Source of the DNA: Paraburkholderia phosphatilytica
Lineage (GTDB): Bacteria > Pseudomonadota > Gammaproteobacteria > Burkholderiales > Burkholderiaceae
DNA: 64,000 nt
Assembly (NCBI RefSeq): GCF_003443895.1
Contig: NZ_QQOA01000001.1
Location: 231,703 to 295,702 of the forward strand
Direction of reading: 5' to 3'
Shown piece after piece: positions 33,901-39,650 of this stretch. Below the pieces are notes generated by a model, which saw only the letters and a list, made by a program, of their open reading frames with translations, searched no databases and had not been told where the DNA came from. Every line of letters begins with the position of its first letter. Within the stretch, counting starts at the first letter, position 1. A program made the translations under genes and the position numbers.

Positions 33901-36684
33901 GCCGTTCGCGGTGACCGCGAGCGCAGCATTCGCCTGCACGTTGTTCAGCGTCGCCGCATTGCCGGCGGTCAGCGTGACGTTGTTGCCCTGCAGGGCGCCG
34001 GTCACGTTGACGTTGTTGCCCGCCGTCACGGTCGCGTCCTGCGCGAAGCCGCTGCTGCCGCCGAGCGTCGCGTCGTGGCCCGCGCTGAGCGTGCCAGCGC
34101 CTTGCCCAGCGAAGGTACCGCCGATGGTGAGGTCGTGGCCTGCCGTGAGCGTGGTGTCCGAAGTCGCGCTCGTCGCGCCGGTCAGCGCGACGTCCTGCGC
34201 GGCCTGCGCGGTGAGCTTGCCGCCGCTGCCGAGCGTGCCGGCCGACGTGACGCTGCCATTCGTCGCCGTCACCGACAGATCGCCGACCGATTGCACGGTA
34301 CCGCCCGTCGCGACCGTCACGTTGCGCTGCGCCGCCACCGTCACCTGCGCGCCGCCGGCCAGCGTGCCGTTGACGAGCACGTCGCGCGCGGCCTGCACGC
34401 TGGTCGCGCCGACCACCGCGGCGTCGCCGTTGAACGTGACGTCGCCGCCGCCATCCAGGCCGTTCGCTACGGCGGAAAACGCGCCGCCCGCCTGCACGGC
34501 GGCCAGCGTCACGCTGTTGGCCGCACTCACCTGCAGACCGTTGGCGAGCAGCTTGCCCGTGAGCGCAACGTCCTGTCCGCTCGCGAGCGTCCCGCTCTGT
34601 CCGAACGCGATTGAACCGCTGCCCGTGAGATCGCCCTGCGCGTTCAGCGTGCCGTTCTGCTGCACGATCAGCACGCCCGGCACGTCGATGCTGCCCGCAG
34701 CGATGGTGCCGTTCGTGCCTACGAGCAGCGACCCCGCCACGCTGAACGCATTCGTCGCGCTGGCATCGAGCGTCGTACCACTCGCCAGCGACCCGGCAAT
34801 CGCGAGGTCCTGCCCGGCACTCAGCGTCACCGCTTTCTGCGCGGTGGCCTGCGCGGCGATCGTCGTGCTCTGGCCCGACGTCAGCGCGAGGTTGCCGTCG
34901 CTGTTCACGTTCGCGTTCGTCGTGAGGTTGCCGGCCGTCGCGGTCAGCGCGAGGTCGCTCGAGGTCTGCAACGCCGCGTTCACGGTGACGTTACGGCCCG
35001 CGGTGGCCTGCAGCGTGCTGCCCGAGGTCTGTCCGTTCACGTCGACGTCGCGCGCGGCCTGCAGCGACGTATTGCCCACCACCACCGACGTGCCGTTCAG
35101 CGTGACGTCGCCGGTGCCGTCCTTGCCCTGCGCGGTCAGCGCGAGCGCGCCGCCGCTCTGCACGTCGCCGGTCGTCACGTTCTGACCGGCCGTCATCGTC
35201 GTGTCGGCGCTCGACTGCGTGTTCGCGACATCGATATTGCCGCCGGCGTTGATCGTGAGATTGCCGCCGGACTGAATGGAGCCGGTCGACGTGACGTCGC
35301 CATTCGCGCTGATCGCATAGCCGCCCACGCCGATATGCGTGCCGGTCATCGATACGTTGCCAGCCGCCTGCAACGTGGCCTGCTGTTGCGCGGCGCTGCC
35401 CGCCACGGTCAGGTCGCCGTTCGACGACAGCAGCAGGTTGCCGGTGTTCGCAGCGAGTTGCGCGTCGGTGCGCACGCCCATGCCCGCCGCAGTGCCGATC
35501 ACCTGGATCTGGCCCGCGGTCATCGCACCGTACGCGGTGGCGTCGATCGCGAGGCCGTTGTTCGCGTTGCCGTTCGCGGCGTTGATCGCGCTCGCGGTAT
35601 TGGTCGCGCCGTTGGCCGCGGTCGAATACGTGGTGCCGGTCGAATCCACCGCGCTCGGCGTGACGAACTGGCGTCCCGCGATCACGTTGATGCGCGTACC
35701 CGCGTAGAGCGGCGCGTTGATGCCGATCGTCTCGCCGATCAGGTCGATCGTGCCGACGGTGCCTTCGATGCCGGAGCCCGGCCCGTTGACGCCGCTATTG
35801 CCTTCCACCTGAATGTGGCCGCCGGTCACGTTGTAGCCGATTGCCTGCGCATTGTCGAAGCTCGTTACCGAGCCGCCGACGCTGCTCAGGAACTGCGGCA
35901 CGCCGGTCGACAGCGACACGCCGATCGTATTCGTGAAGCCGGTGCCGTTCGTCGTGATTCCGTTAGGATTCGCAATGATTACGGTCGCCGGTGCGCCGAA
36001 CACTTCGAGCGGGCCGTTCAGCAGACTCGCGAACGCGGATCCCGTCGACGTGACCTGGTTGACGATCACGCTCGCCGTGCGGCCCGACAGGTTCGGGTTC
36101 GCCTGCACGTTGCCGCCCGTCAGCGACGTGCCGGACATCAGGCTGTTGTTCAGGATCAGCCCGACCGGGTCGATGTTGAAACTTTGATACTGGTTGAGCG
36201 AGATGCCGGCGCTGTTCGGCGCCGTGATGTTGACGACGGGCACGCCGCCGTTCGCGCCGGTCGACTGCGTGATCTTCGGCTGGAACGTGATCGGCGCATT
36301 CGGATCGACGATCGGCGCGGCGTGCGCGAGGGTGCCCAGTTCGAGCGAGAGCCGGACGGTCGGCACGGCGAACGCGAGGCGGTTACGCAGCGTGCCGTCG
36401 TCGATACGATGGCTGCCGGCCGCGAGCACGCCGGCGGCGTCGCGACTCTGCTCGACCGTCACCGTGATCGGTCCCACGAACAGCGTCGCGGCAACGAGCG
36501 CGGACACCGCGCGCTGCCAGCCGCGGTACGCGCGCGGCGTAGCGCGCAGCACGAGCCACGACGGCACGCGTGCGCGCGCACCGCCGGTCTCGCGCGCGAG
36601 ATCCAGCCGTTGCGCGAGCGCGTGCGTGCGCAGCGCGGTTGCTTCCCCGAGTTGTCGCAACCTACCCCGTGTCGACGTGTTCAT
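24970..36684 (-). CDS. CdiA/FhaB-like two-partner secretion exoprotein with nuclease-like C-terminal toxin
   Basis: A 3904-aa TpsA protein. Residues 1-125 form an extended signal region with a hydrophobic stretch at 59-74 and a second processing-like site near AHAA. The secretion domain follows with NPNL (196-199) and NPNGI (239-243). The bulk is a filamentous hemagglutinin-type beta-helix of Thr/Gly/Asn-rich repeats, arranged as a super-repeat of about 160-195 residues. Near 3290-3480 there is a DUF637-like region (LHSSFTAQGGFGAAQIVGLA), then hydrophobic entry-domain-like helices. The tip (about 3756-3904) carries Glu3782, Asp3810 and Asp-Ser-Lys 3824-3826, a PD-(D/E)XK-like arrangement. No VENN or NxxLYN border is visible; the nearest is AENEATNN. 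No strong ribosome-binding site precedes ATG 36684. Confidence 0.9.
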   Translation of the reverse strand: MNTSTRGRLRQLGEATALRTHALAQRLDLARETGGARARVPSWLVLRATPRAYRGWQRAVSALVAATLFVGPITVTVEQSRDAAGVLAAGSHRIDDGTLRNRLAFAVPTVRLSLELGTLAHAAPIVDPNAPITFQPKITQSTGANGGVPVVNITAPNSAGISLNQYQSFNIDPVGLILNNSLMSGTSLTGGNVQANPNLSGRTASVIVNQVTSTGSAFASLLNGPLEVFGAPATVIIANPNGITTNGTGFTNTIGVSLSTGVPQFLSSVGGSVTSFDNAQAIGYNVTGGHIQVEGNSGVNGPGSGIEGTVGTIDLIGETIGINAPLYAGTRINVIAGRQFVTPSAVDSTGTTYSTAANGATNTASAINAANGNANNGLAIDATAYGAMTAGQIQVIGTAAGMGVRTDAQLAANTGNLLLSSNGDLTVAGSAAQQQATLQAAGNVSMTGTHIGVGGYAISANGDVTSTGSIQSGGNLTINAGGNIDVANTQSSADTTMTAGQNVTTGDVQSGGALALTAQGKDGTGDVTLNGTSVVVGNTSLQAARDVDVNGQTSGSTLQATAGRNVTVNAALQTSSDLALTATAGNLTTNANVNSDGNLALTSGQSTTIAAQATAQKAVTLSAGQDLAIAGSLASGTTLDASATNAFSVAGSLLVGTNGTIAAGSIDVPGVLIVQQNGTLNAQGDLTGSGSIAFGQSGTLASGQDVALTGKLLANGLQVSAANSVTLAAVQAGGAFSAVANGLDGGGDVTFNGDAAVVGATSVQAARDVLVNGTLAGGAQVTVAAQRNVTVATGGTVQSVGDLSVTATNGSVTSAGTLGSGGKLTAQAAQDVALTGATSATSDTTLTAGHDLTIGGTFAGQGAGTLSAGHDATLGGSSGFAQDATVTAGNNVNVTGALQGNNVTLTAGNAATLNNVQANAALAVTANGTGTGTGSGNIGIDGSVTSQTGSTLNAAGGVSVASSGTLGTSAAMNVTAAGDIAVAGSIVSNGSTTLTSTGGSLTSTGSIASGTDLNVSANQSIDLEANGSGGGSTQALGNLVLNAGQNITANGTVVSQGNGTLQAGGAIAGSGALAFGLAASLMSGSDTTLTGSLRGATITTQAGGSGTFQDVSAGSTIALNATGGDVTLNGTLAGGATVLLNAGQNVNVNGTLQSASDTTLAALGGNVNVTGALNSNGALNVTSGTDIDLGGTTTVALDTTLQGGRDINVTGSVSGQGNGFVSAARNIGGAGSLGFTQAATLSAGGSIAQGGLVQGQTVQITAAGDVAVNNVESASTIALTSGTGGSGNLTVNGAAAGAGAITANANGSVTVVPTGKLAAGTTANVTALTDLNVAGAIEANGDTTLTAQQGSLNATGGINSGGVLNITTGLDLSLGASTSAVGDVTLNAGRDAILNGTLVGGGNGSVTAGRDITGPGTQAFTNAATLTAQRDIALTGSLSANSVTATGGDSAALNDVASLTTLALTANGNAGNGDASITGTATAPGAVTLTAARDVLVSGTLGSGDALTLSAQRNVSVTSTGTVQSVGNLNVTATTGNAALNGTATTQGTLSVTSGGDTTLGGQISSTGNLTAQAGGDIQLTGTVAGQGSGSLTAAHDITGAGSAAFAQAATLSASNDLALTGSLQGSSVSVTGGNNAGLGSAQATTGDLTVLANGNAGEGDVTFVGAASAFGNMSLQAARNVGVGGAINSGGTTAIGATGSLTTADLHSAGDVSLTAQSGAVSVGNLTTNGNLNATAGTDVSAASAQVAGTVALTANGTGAAGTGNVNVTGALASGGATTVSAALDATLGGDVTSGGALTATAARSLSVGGNISTNGDTSLTATSGNLAVSGTTTTPGNLVANAGGALSLAGGLVNGTSKLTSTGNMTLTGTLLGLGAATLTAGGSIGGGGALTIGQDITIDAGTTVTLGGIQGAGQLLATSGGDMSFGATTAVGNVSATSTGGSVTFNGALQSGGNVQIQAANSASVTGATSSMGNVNVTGTHGNVSVAGVSSNGDTTLTAGQSLTLSGTSTVAGQFAVSGGNVTISGSQGGSKNVTVSATGTLDAGSASLVSTQNMSLSGANVTVGDAIVGGALTASATNQLSLVGSAVDVVGAATLTSQNGFYNASSVLSGGNLTVTAPNMTNAANASLASTATTTINASSFTNSGLVNGATTNVTVSGGLTNVGGSLMGVNALNVNVGSLNNQNGLLFAGDVNGSGVGNLSLRINGGNGAFSNGGGELLAIQNASLSAVNMSFDGSTQGTISAGNTLSLTVGSMSLSSNWNLTAGNVAIEALNGFSNSGVLNSTGSLTISSNGAINNNGQVVSGGTLALNGAVSNGSGAVINAASALNLSGSVMNRGTVESSGNLTFSGGGNYDNQYGTTQAGGTITLNTGGTIYNSAGSITAAGNVNINAGAVINDAFQAASQTQTQLVGASADSSLVTGIVIGTLTSAGCSGSTHGDCIYYTDTTNATVNTLEPNLSSNDIQVEIGAYNPCYGSSDCQNIEVGNTSGGGQIETIALPGIDRTTTTPGALSPGVISAGGSVNITTGLLSNAGSTISAGLDVNLNLQSLNNAPLGNSTETVVDVVDQGQLNAFMAQLNALGTIGIYGTDGAGISGTVIPESYVTVNPSASAPPAATSTVTSFGTQGQIIAGRNMTISGGNIVNGGLLYAGNDFNASGTQSFSNQGQYNSTTSTQPGCATGVSGTECSNSIGYRGNSPNTTTFSYAEQSATVYAGHDLVIAAGQISNTDGSLIAGHDIVIGGVGTTATSTTPAQSLTNTSGNIIAGNNITLDVSGAITNTLPSPVTVHQNYGTDEAYSGCMTAGGYKESFCEAYVDQQSGSSSIISAGNGLQINAGSLTNIGSLISAGTSATINVTGPVVNEAQALNAYWHSEWVQETGDFSSDVRHNIWACGSAAQCTELYGSAYTNVGGTIDPPTPVGNIAATIQAPNLSISSGGQILNVGNVLGTSVTLTGRSLINGITTANTYTPRVNAPSQVISLSPLSLPGLTLSVPGSIGSAAAAQTVAGQASYVEGSLIGSQSTVLGPQQLLSALPSSLQPSSTLFYYSPQAEDIALQQAALQQTGQSSFVNGLSYDSTNGLSVTDQEKAILYSNALTYAEQNNLQLGTALTQTQINALTQPMLWYVEQTVPDPTCQSTGVVTCPTITALMPQVYLPQNTSALSAGGNIVGQNVTLNFNQDSSGSVLNTGNITASSTLTVNTNTLTNQANQVNVGQLWQYLNETGYEDTTGTEVQPGGFMSAENMNLNVQTLQQIGGALQQLGSDGSVDQAGTQQLLASLQQQLGSDFTQTSVSDDLHSSFTAQGGFGAAQIVGLAFAVVVAVMTAGAASEAIGLAAGAEGGTFAGATAATTTAEGVAMPAISAGLGNVVLSAAAAGFTSSIASQLTMTGSLNWASAFEGAATEAITAGLTNGITYNNTTGLDFTTLPVMADQGTSTLASLAGVNPGIGTTVDQATASTASTLETRALAMLGEAGIDAGVQTAVEGGSFADALKNSLVQEGSAAGAYEIGDAQQTLSNDLGSVGGELAYVGLHGALGCAASAALGTGCAGGAIGGAASALISPYLVDQAGGAANLTDADRAAITAIAMLSGGTAAGLLGQNAMAGETAAENEATNNSEQVHDTALKPFGGLVSKVCGPPNPPCSDQMIQTLVTAQAANADQALGNMSTAAPVVGGALVGTLIGPEIVAACAANAVLCVNEVSILAGEVYAGLNGMPVGTGASAYAGVSSAADSAAALRVSNGVALNPALPDPLAGLGYKPTILNSSNANIANSQLNGYVAELNLANQVAVLPGQTVVAYGDAVGTHGADVVSVDSSGNVTLWDSKFRSSNQVVQSSPTFTPSSNALDNAINQAVGAIEDSNLPQSTINRALQNLQDGNFTTNTVGSGGAKNSMQIRFCGGKPC

Positions 36685-36822
36685 ATCGTGTCCGATCTTT
36701 GTTCGTGTTCGCTACGATCGTGAACTGGCCGGCCCGCCAGTCCGTACTGCATGTTTCTTGCTGCGCGGTAGCGATCGCGTCGACGCCGCTCCGCGCGTTT
36801 TTTCTTCTGCTGCTGGTGTTGG

Positions 36823-37764
36823 CTATTCCTGGATGTGCGCGTTGCGCATCAGATCGACCACCACCTGCGCGGTCGCCTTCTGCGCGGCGGCCTGCTCCAG
36901 CTGTTTGCGCAGCACGTCCTTGGTCTGGTCGTACTGCGGGATCTGCGTCGGGCGCTTCTGATCGACGCGCAGAATCCAGAACGAGCCGTTCACCTCGACC
37001 GGCGCGCTCGACACCGCGCCCTGCGGCAGCTTCACCAGCGCTTCGGCGAGCGGTTGCGGCCAGTTCTGCGTATTGCCGGCCTGGATCGGCGTCTTGAACG
37101 AAATCCAGTTGAGCTCGCCACCCTGCGCCGCCGACGGTCCCTGGCTGTACTGCTTCGCAAGCTGCGCGAAATCGCCGCCCTTCTTCAGCTGGTCGAGCAC
37201 CTTCTGCGCGGTATCGGCGTCCTTCACCGCGATCACGCTCGGCTTGTATTCGGTGTCACCGAGGGTCGCGAGGATCTTGTCGTACTGCGCTTTCACGTCG
37301 GCATCCGTGACGGGCGCGAGCTTGATCTGGTCGCGCAGGTACGCCTGCACTTCGAGCGCGGTCTTCGCCTGGTCGAGCGCCGCCTGCACGTCGGCATGCG
37401 CGGCGTAGTGCTGCTGCTCCGCCGCCTGACGGAACAGCTCGCGCGCGATCAGCTGGTTCTTCAGCGCCGCGCGCAGCACGGGCGTATCCGGCGCGTTGGC
37501 GGCATGCACGACCTGATCGAGCTGCTCCTGCGTAATCGAGACGTTGTTGACGCGCGCGATCACGCCGGCCGGCAACGGACCCGCGGCCGGCGCGGACGCG
37601 GCCACCGGCGTGGCCGGCTTCGCGGATGGCTTGGTGCTCGCATGCGCGCCCGGCGCGAACGCGGCGCACAGCGCGGCGGCCGCGAGACCGCCTGCCAGAC
37701 GCAACCGCAGCGTGGCGCGTGCGGCATCGGCGGAACGTGCGAACAGGATGGATGAAACGTTCAT
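36823..37764 (-). CDS. Parvulin/SurA-type peptidyl-prolyl isomerase
   Basis: A 313-aa exported protein. A signal region with a hydrophobic core (LAGGLAAAALCAAFAPGAHA) is followed by a SurA-N-like helical segment (VNNVSITQEQLDQVVHAANAP). A parvulin domain lies at about residues 171-270 (KGGDFAQLAKQYSQGPSAAQGGELNW, VNGSFWILRVDQKRP). The start follows GGGAGATCACC and lies 14 bp after the tpsB stop. Its position between the transporter and the huge exoprotein suggests a dedicated periplasmic chaperone that keeps the TpsA proteins unfolded for TpsB. Standard Burkholderia bcpAIOB loci do not carry such a gene. Confidence 0.87.
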   Translation of the reverse strand: MNVSSILFARSADAARATLRLRLAGGLAAAALCAAFAPGAHASTKPSAKPATPVAASAPAAGPLPAGVIARVNNVSITQEQLDQVVHAANAPDTPVLRAALKNQLIARELFRQAAEQQHYAAHADVQAALDQAKTALEVQAYLRDQIKLAPVTDADVKAQYDKILATLGDTEYKPSVIAVKDADTAQKVLDQLKKGGDFAQLAKQYSQGPSAAQGGELNWISFKTPIQAGNTQNWPQPLAEALVKLPQGAVSSAPVEVNGSFWILRVDQKRPTQIPQYDQTKDVLRKQLEQAAAQKATAQVVVDLMRNAHIQE

Positions 37765-37778
37765 GGTGATCTCCCGGG

Positions 37779-39650
37779 TCAGTCGGACCAGTTGAGGGTG
37801 GCAAGCAGCACGGTCGCCTTGTGACCCAGAGCCGCCGGTTGAAGAAGCGCCTGTCCGAGAAGGACTTCGCTCGTGATGGTTTGCGAATCGAAACGCCATG
37901 CGCCGCGCACGCCGATGCCGGCACCCGCGAGCGTCGGCCAGCCGCCTTGCGCGACGAGGTGCGTCTTGCCGCCGTCGAAAAACACATACGGCTCGATATG
38001 CGTGCCCTTGAACGACGGCGCGTTCTGCCACACCGCCTCGTTGCGCAGATAGAAGCCGCTGTCGCCGGAGAGACCGCCTTCGATGAAGCCGCGCACGGTG
38101 TCCATGCCGCCGAGAAAGATCTGCTCGTTGCCGTACAGCGCGTCGTGGCTGTACTGGCCGTGCAGCGTGCCCGAATAGCTCCACGACGTGCCGCCGAGAT
38201 GGCCGAGCGTCATCTGCAGCGTCGCGGTCGCGTCGGCCATCGTGAACTGGCTGTGCGCGTCGGTCTCGTCGATGTCCGGCGCGTCGTGATTCGCGGAGAG
38301 CCACGGCAGCCCCTGCGAAACGCCGAGGTCCCAGGTGGCGGCCGCCGGCTGATCGTGCGCGACGAAACGATGCAAGCCGCTCACGCCCGCGCGCAGCACA
38401 GTCAGATCGACGGGCGACAGTTCGATGCCGTTGACGCTGCGCTCGGTGCGCATCTTCGTGAGCGTCACGTCGACGCTCGTGCGGCCGTCGTGCGAACGCG
38501 TGAGCACGTCGTTCCAGCCGAAGATCTGGCTGAACGTACGGCCGTCGAGCAGCGCGGTGTCGCCGATCGCCTGCTGATACTCGGACAGCGAGCCCGTATA
38601 GCTGAAGGTCTGATAGCCGAACGGCGCGGCCCCCGAGAACACCAGTGCGTTGCTGTCCTGGGTGCCCACGTAGTTCAGCGACAGCGATTCCTGCAGGCCG
38701 ATCAGGTTGTCCGCTTCGACGCCCGCGCGATAGCGCACGCGGCCCGTCTCCGAGCTGCCGTAGTTGTCGAGGCCCGCGCTGTAGTCGATGCGATCGCCGT
38801 AGTGGTTCGTGATCGCGACGATCGAATCGCCCGGCGCTTCGCCCGGCATGATCTGGATCTCCGCCTGGTTGCGGCGCAGCCGGTTGATCTGGTCGACGCC
38901 CTGCTCGAGATCGGGCAGCCGCAGCACGTCGCCCTGGCTGTCGCCGAATGCCCATGCGGTGCCCGCGTCGGTCACGAGACCGCCGCCGTGCGTGTCGAAC
39001 GGCTTCGCGTGCGGATCTGCGGGACGCAGCGGCTTGCCGTTCAGCGTGAACGCGGCCACATGGCCCGCGACGATGTCGATCTTCAGCGTGCCGGACGCGA
39101 GATTCTGCGGCCCGAGGTACGCGCGCGTCGTGATGTAGCCGCGCGCGATGAACGCTTCGGTCAGGCGGCGCAGCAGCAGATTGATGCGGTTGCGGCCCAG
39201 CTCTTTGCCGATGAACGGCTGCGCGATCGTGTCGAGTTGACGCTGACCCAGCACCTTGTCGCCGGTGAATTCGACGTGCGTGATGCGGAACATCGGCGCA
39301 ACGTCCGGCAAGGTTTCGACATCGGCGCCTGCCGGCAGATTCGGCGCGCCCGGCGAGGCCGGCGCGGCGATCTGCGCGGGCGTCTGCTGGATCTCGTCCT
39401 GCCGTTGCTGATTGCGCTGGTCCTGCAACAGCCGTTGCGCCGGATCCTGGGTTGGACGCGCACCCGCAATGGCGCCCGCGCCCGGACCGCCAGGCCCCGG
39501 GCCCGCACCGGGCGGCGGGCCGCCCGCAAACTGCGCGTGCGCGCGCAGCGCCGTGACGGCCGCCAGCACGCCGACACCGCGCGTGAGGATTCGCGTGATC
39601 CGTTCGCGGCGCGACATACGCCGGGCTCGCGCGGTCACAGTCCAAACCAT
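37779..39650 (-). CDS. TpsB outer-membrane transporter, ShlB/FhaC/HecB family
   Basis: A 623-aa protein (612 aa if ATG 39617 is used). After the signal region comes a Gly/Pro-rich linker (GGPPPGAGPGPGGPGAGA). POTRA 1 starts near residue 119 (MFRITHVEFTGDKVLG) and POTRA 2 near 205. The 16-strand barrel has the conserved VRGF signature (GGMDTVRGFIEGGL, about 515) in loop 6. It exports TpsA proteins across the outer membrane. It overlaps the small tpsA gene by 16 bp and is followed by the PPIase, so all are in one operon. Only one tpsB is seen for two TpsA genes. The end (LNWSD) lacks a terminal Phe. Confidence 0.9.
   Translation of the reverse strand: MVWTVTARARRMSRRERITRILTRGVGVLAAVTALRAHAQFAGGPPPGAGPGPGGPGAGAIAGARPTQDPAQRLLQDQRNQQRQDEIQQTPAQIAAPASPGAPNLPAGADVETLPDVAPMFRITHVEFTGDKVLGQRQLDTIAQPFIGKELGRNRINLLLRRLTEAFIARGYITTRAYLGPQNLASGTLKIDIVAGHVAAFTLNGKPLRPADPHAKPFDTHGGGLVTDAGTAWAFGDSQGDVLRLPDLEQGVDQINRLRRNQAEIQIMPGEAPGDSIVAITNHYGDRIDYSAGLDNYGSSETGRVRYRAGVEADNLIGLQESLSLNYVGTQDSNALVFSGAAPFGYQTFSYTGSLSEYQQAIGDTALLDGRTFSQIFGWNDVLTRSHDGRTSVDVTLTKMRTERSVNGIELSPVDLTVLRAGVSGLHRFVAHDQPAAATWDLGVSQGLPWLSANHDAPDIDETDAHSQFTMADATATLQMTLGHLGGTSWSYSGTLHGQYSHDALYGNEQIFLGGMDTVRGFIEGGLSGDSGFYLRNEAVWQNAPSFKGTHIEPYVFFDGGKTHLVAQGGWPTLAGAGIGVRGAWRFDSQTITSEVLLGQALLQPAALGHKATVLLATLNWSD

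Noticed and set aside
30436..35185. Several long plus-strand open frames (up to 900 codons) opposite the CdiA-like gene
   Set aside because: Their translations are Arg- or Pro/Ser/Val-biased repeats produced by the complementary strand of the FHA repeats; no start signals or families.
29500..35300. Repetitive DNA that could be taken for a CRISPR-like or tandem repeat array
   Set aside because: The repeats are in frame, degenerate and encode beta-helix coils; spacing and sequence are not those of direct repeats with unique spacers.
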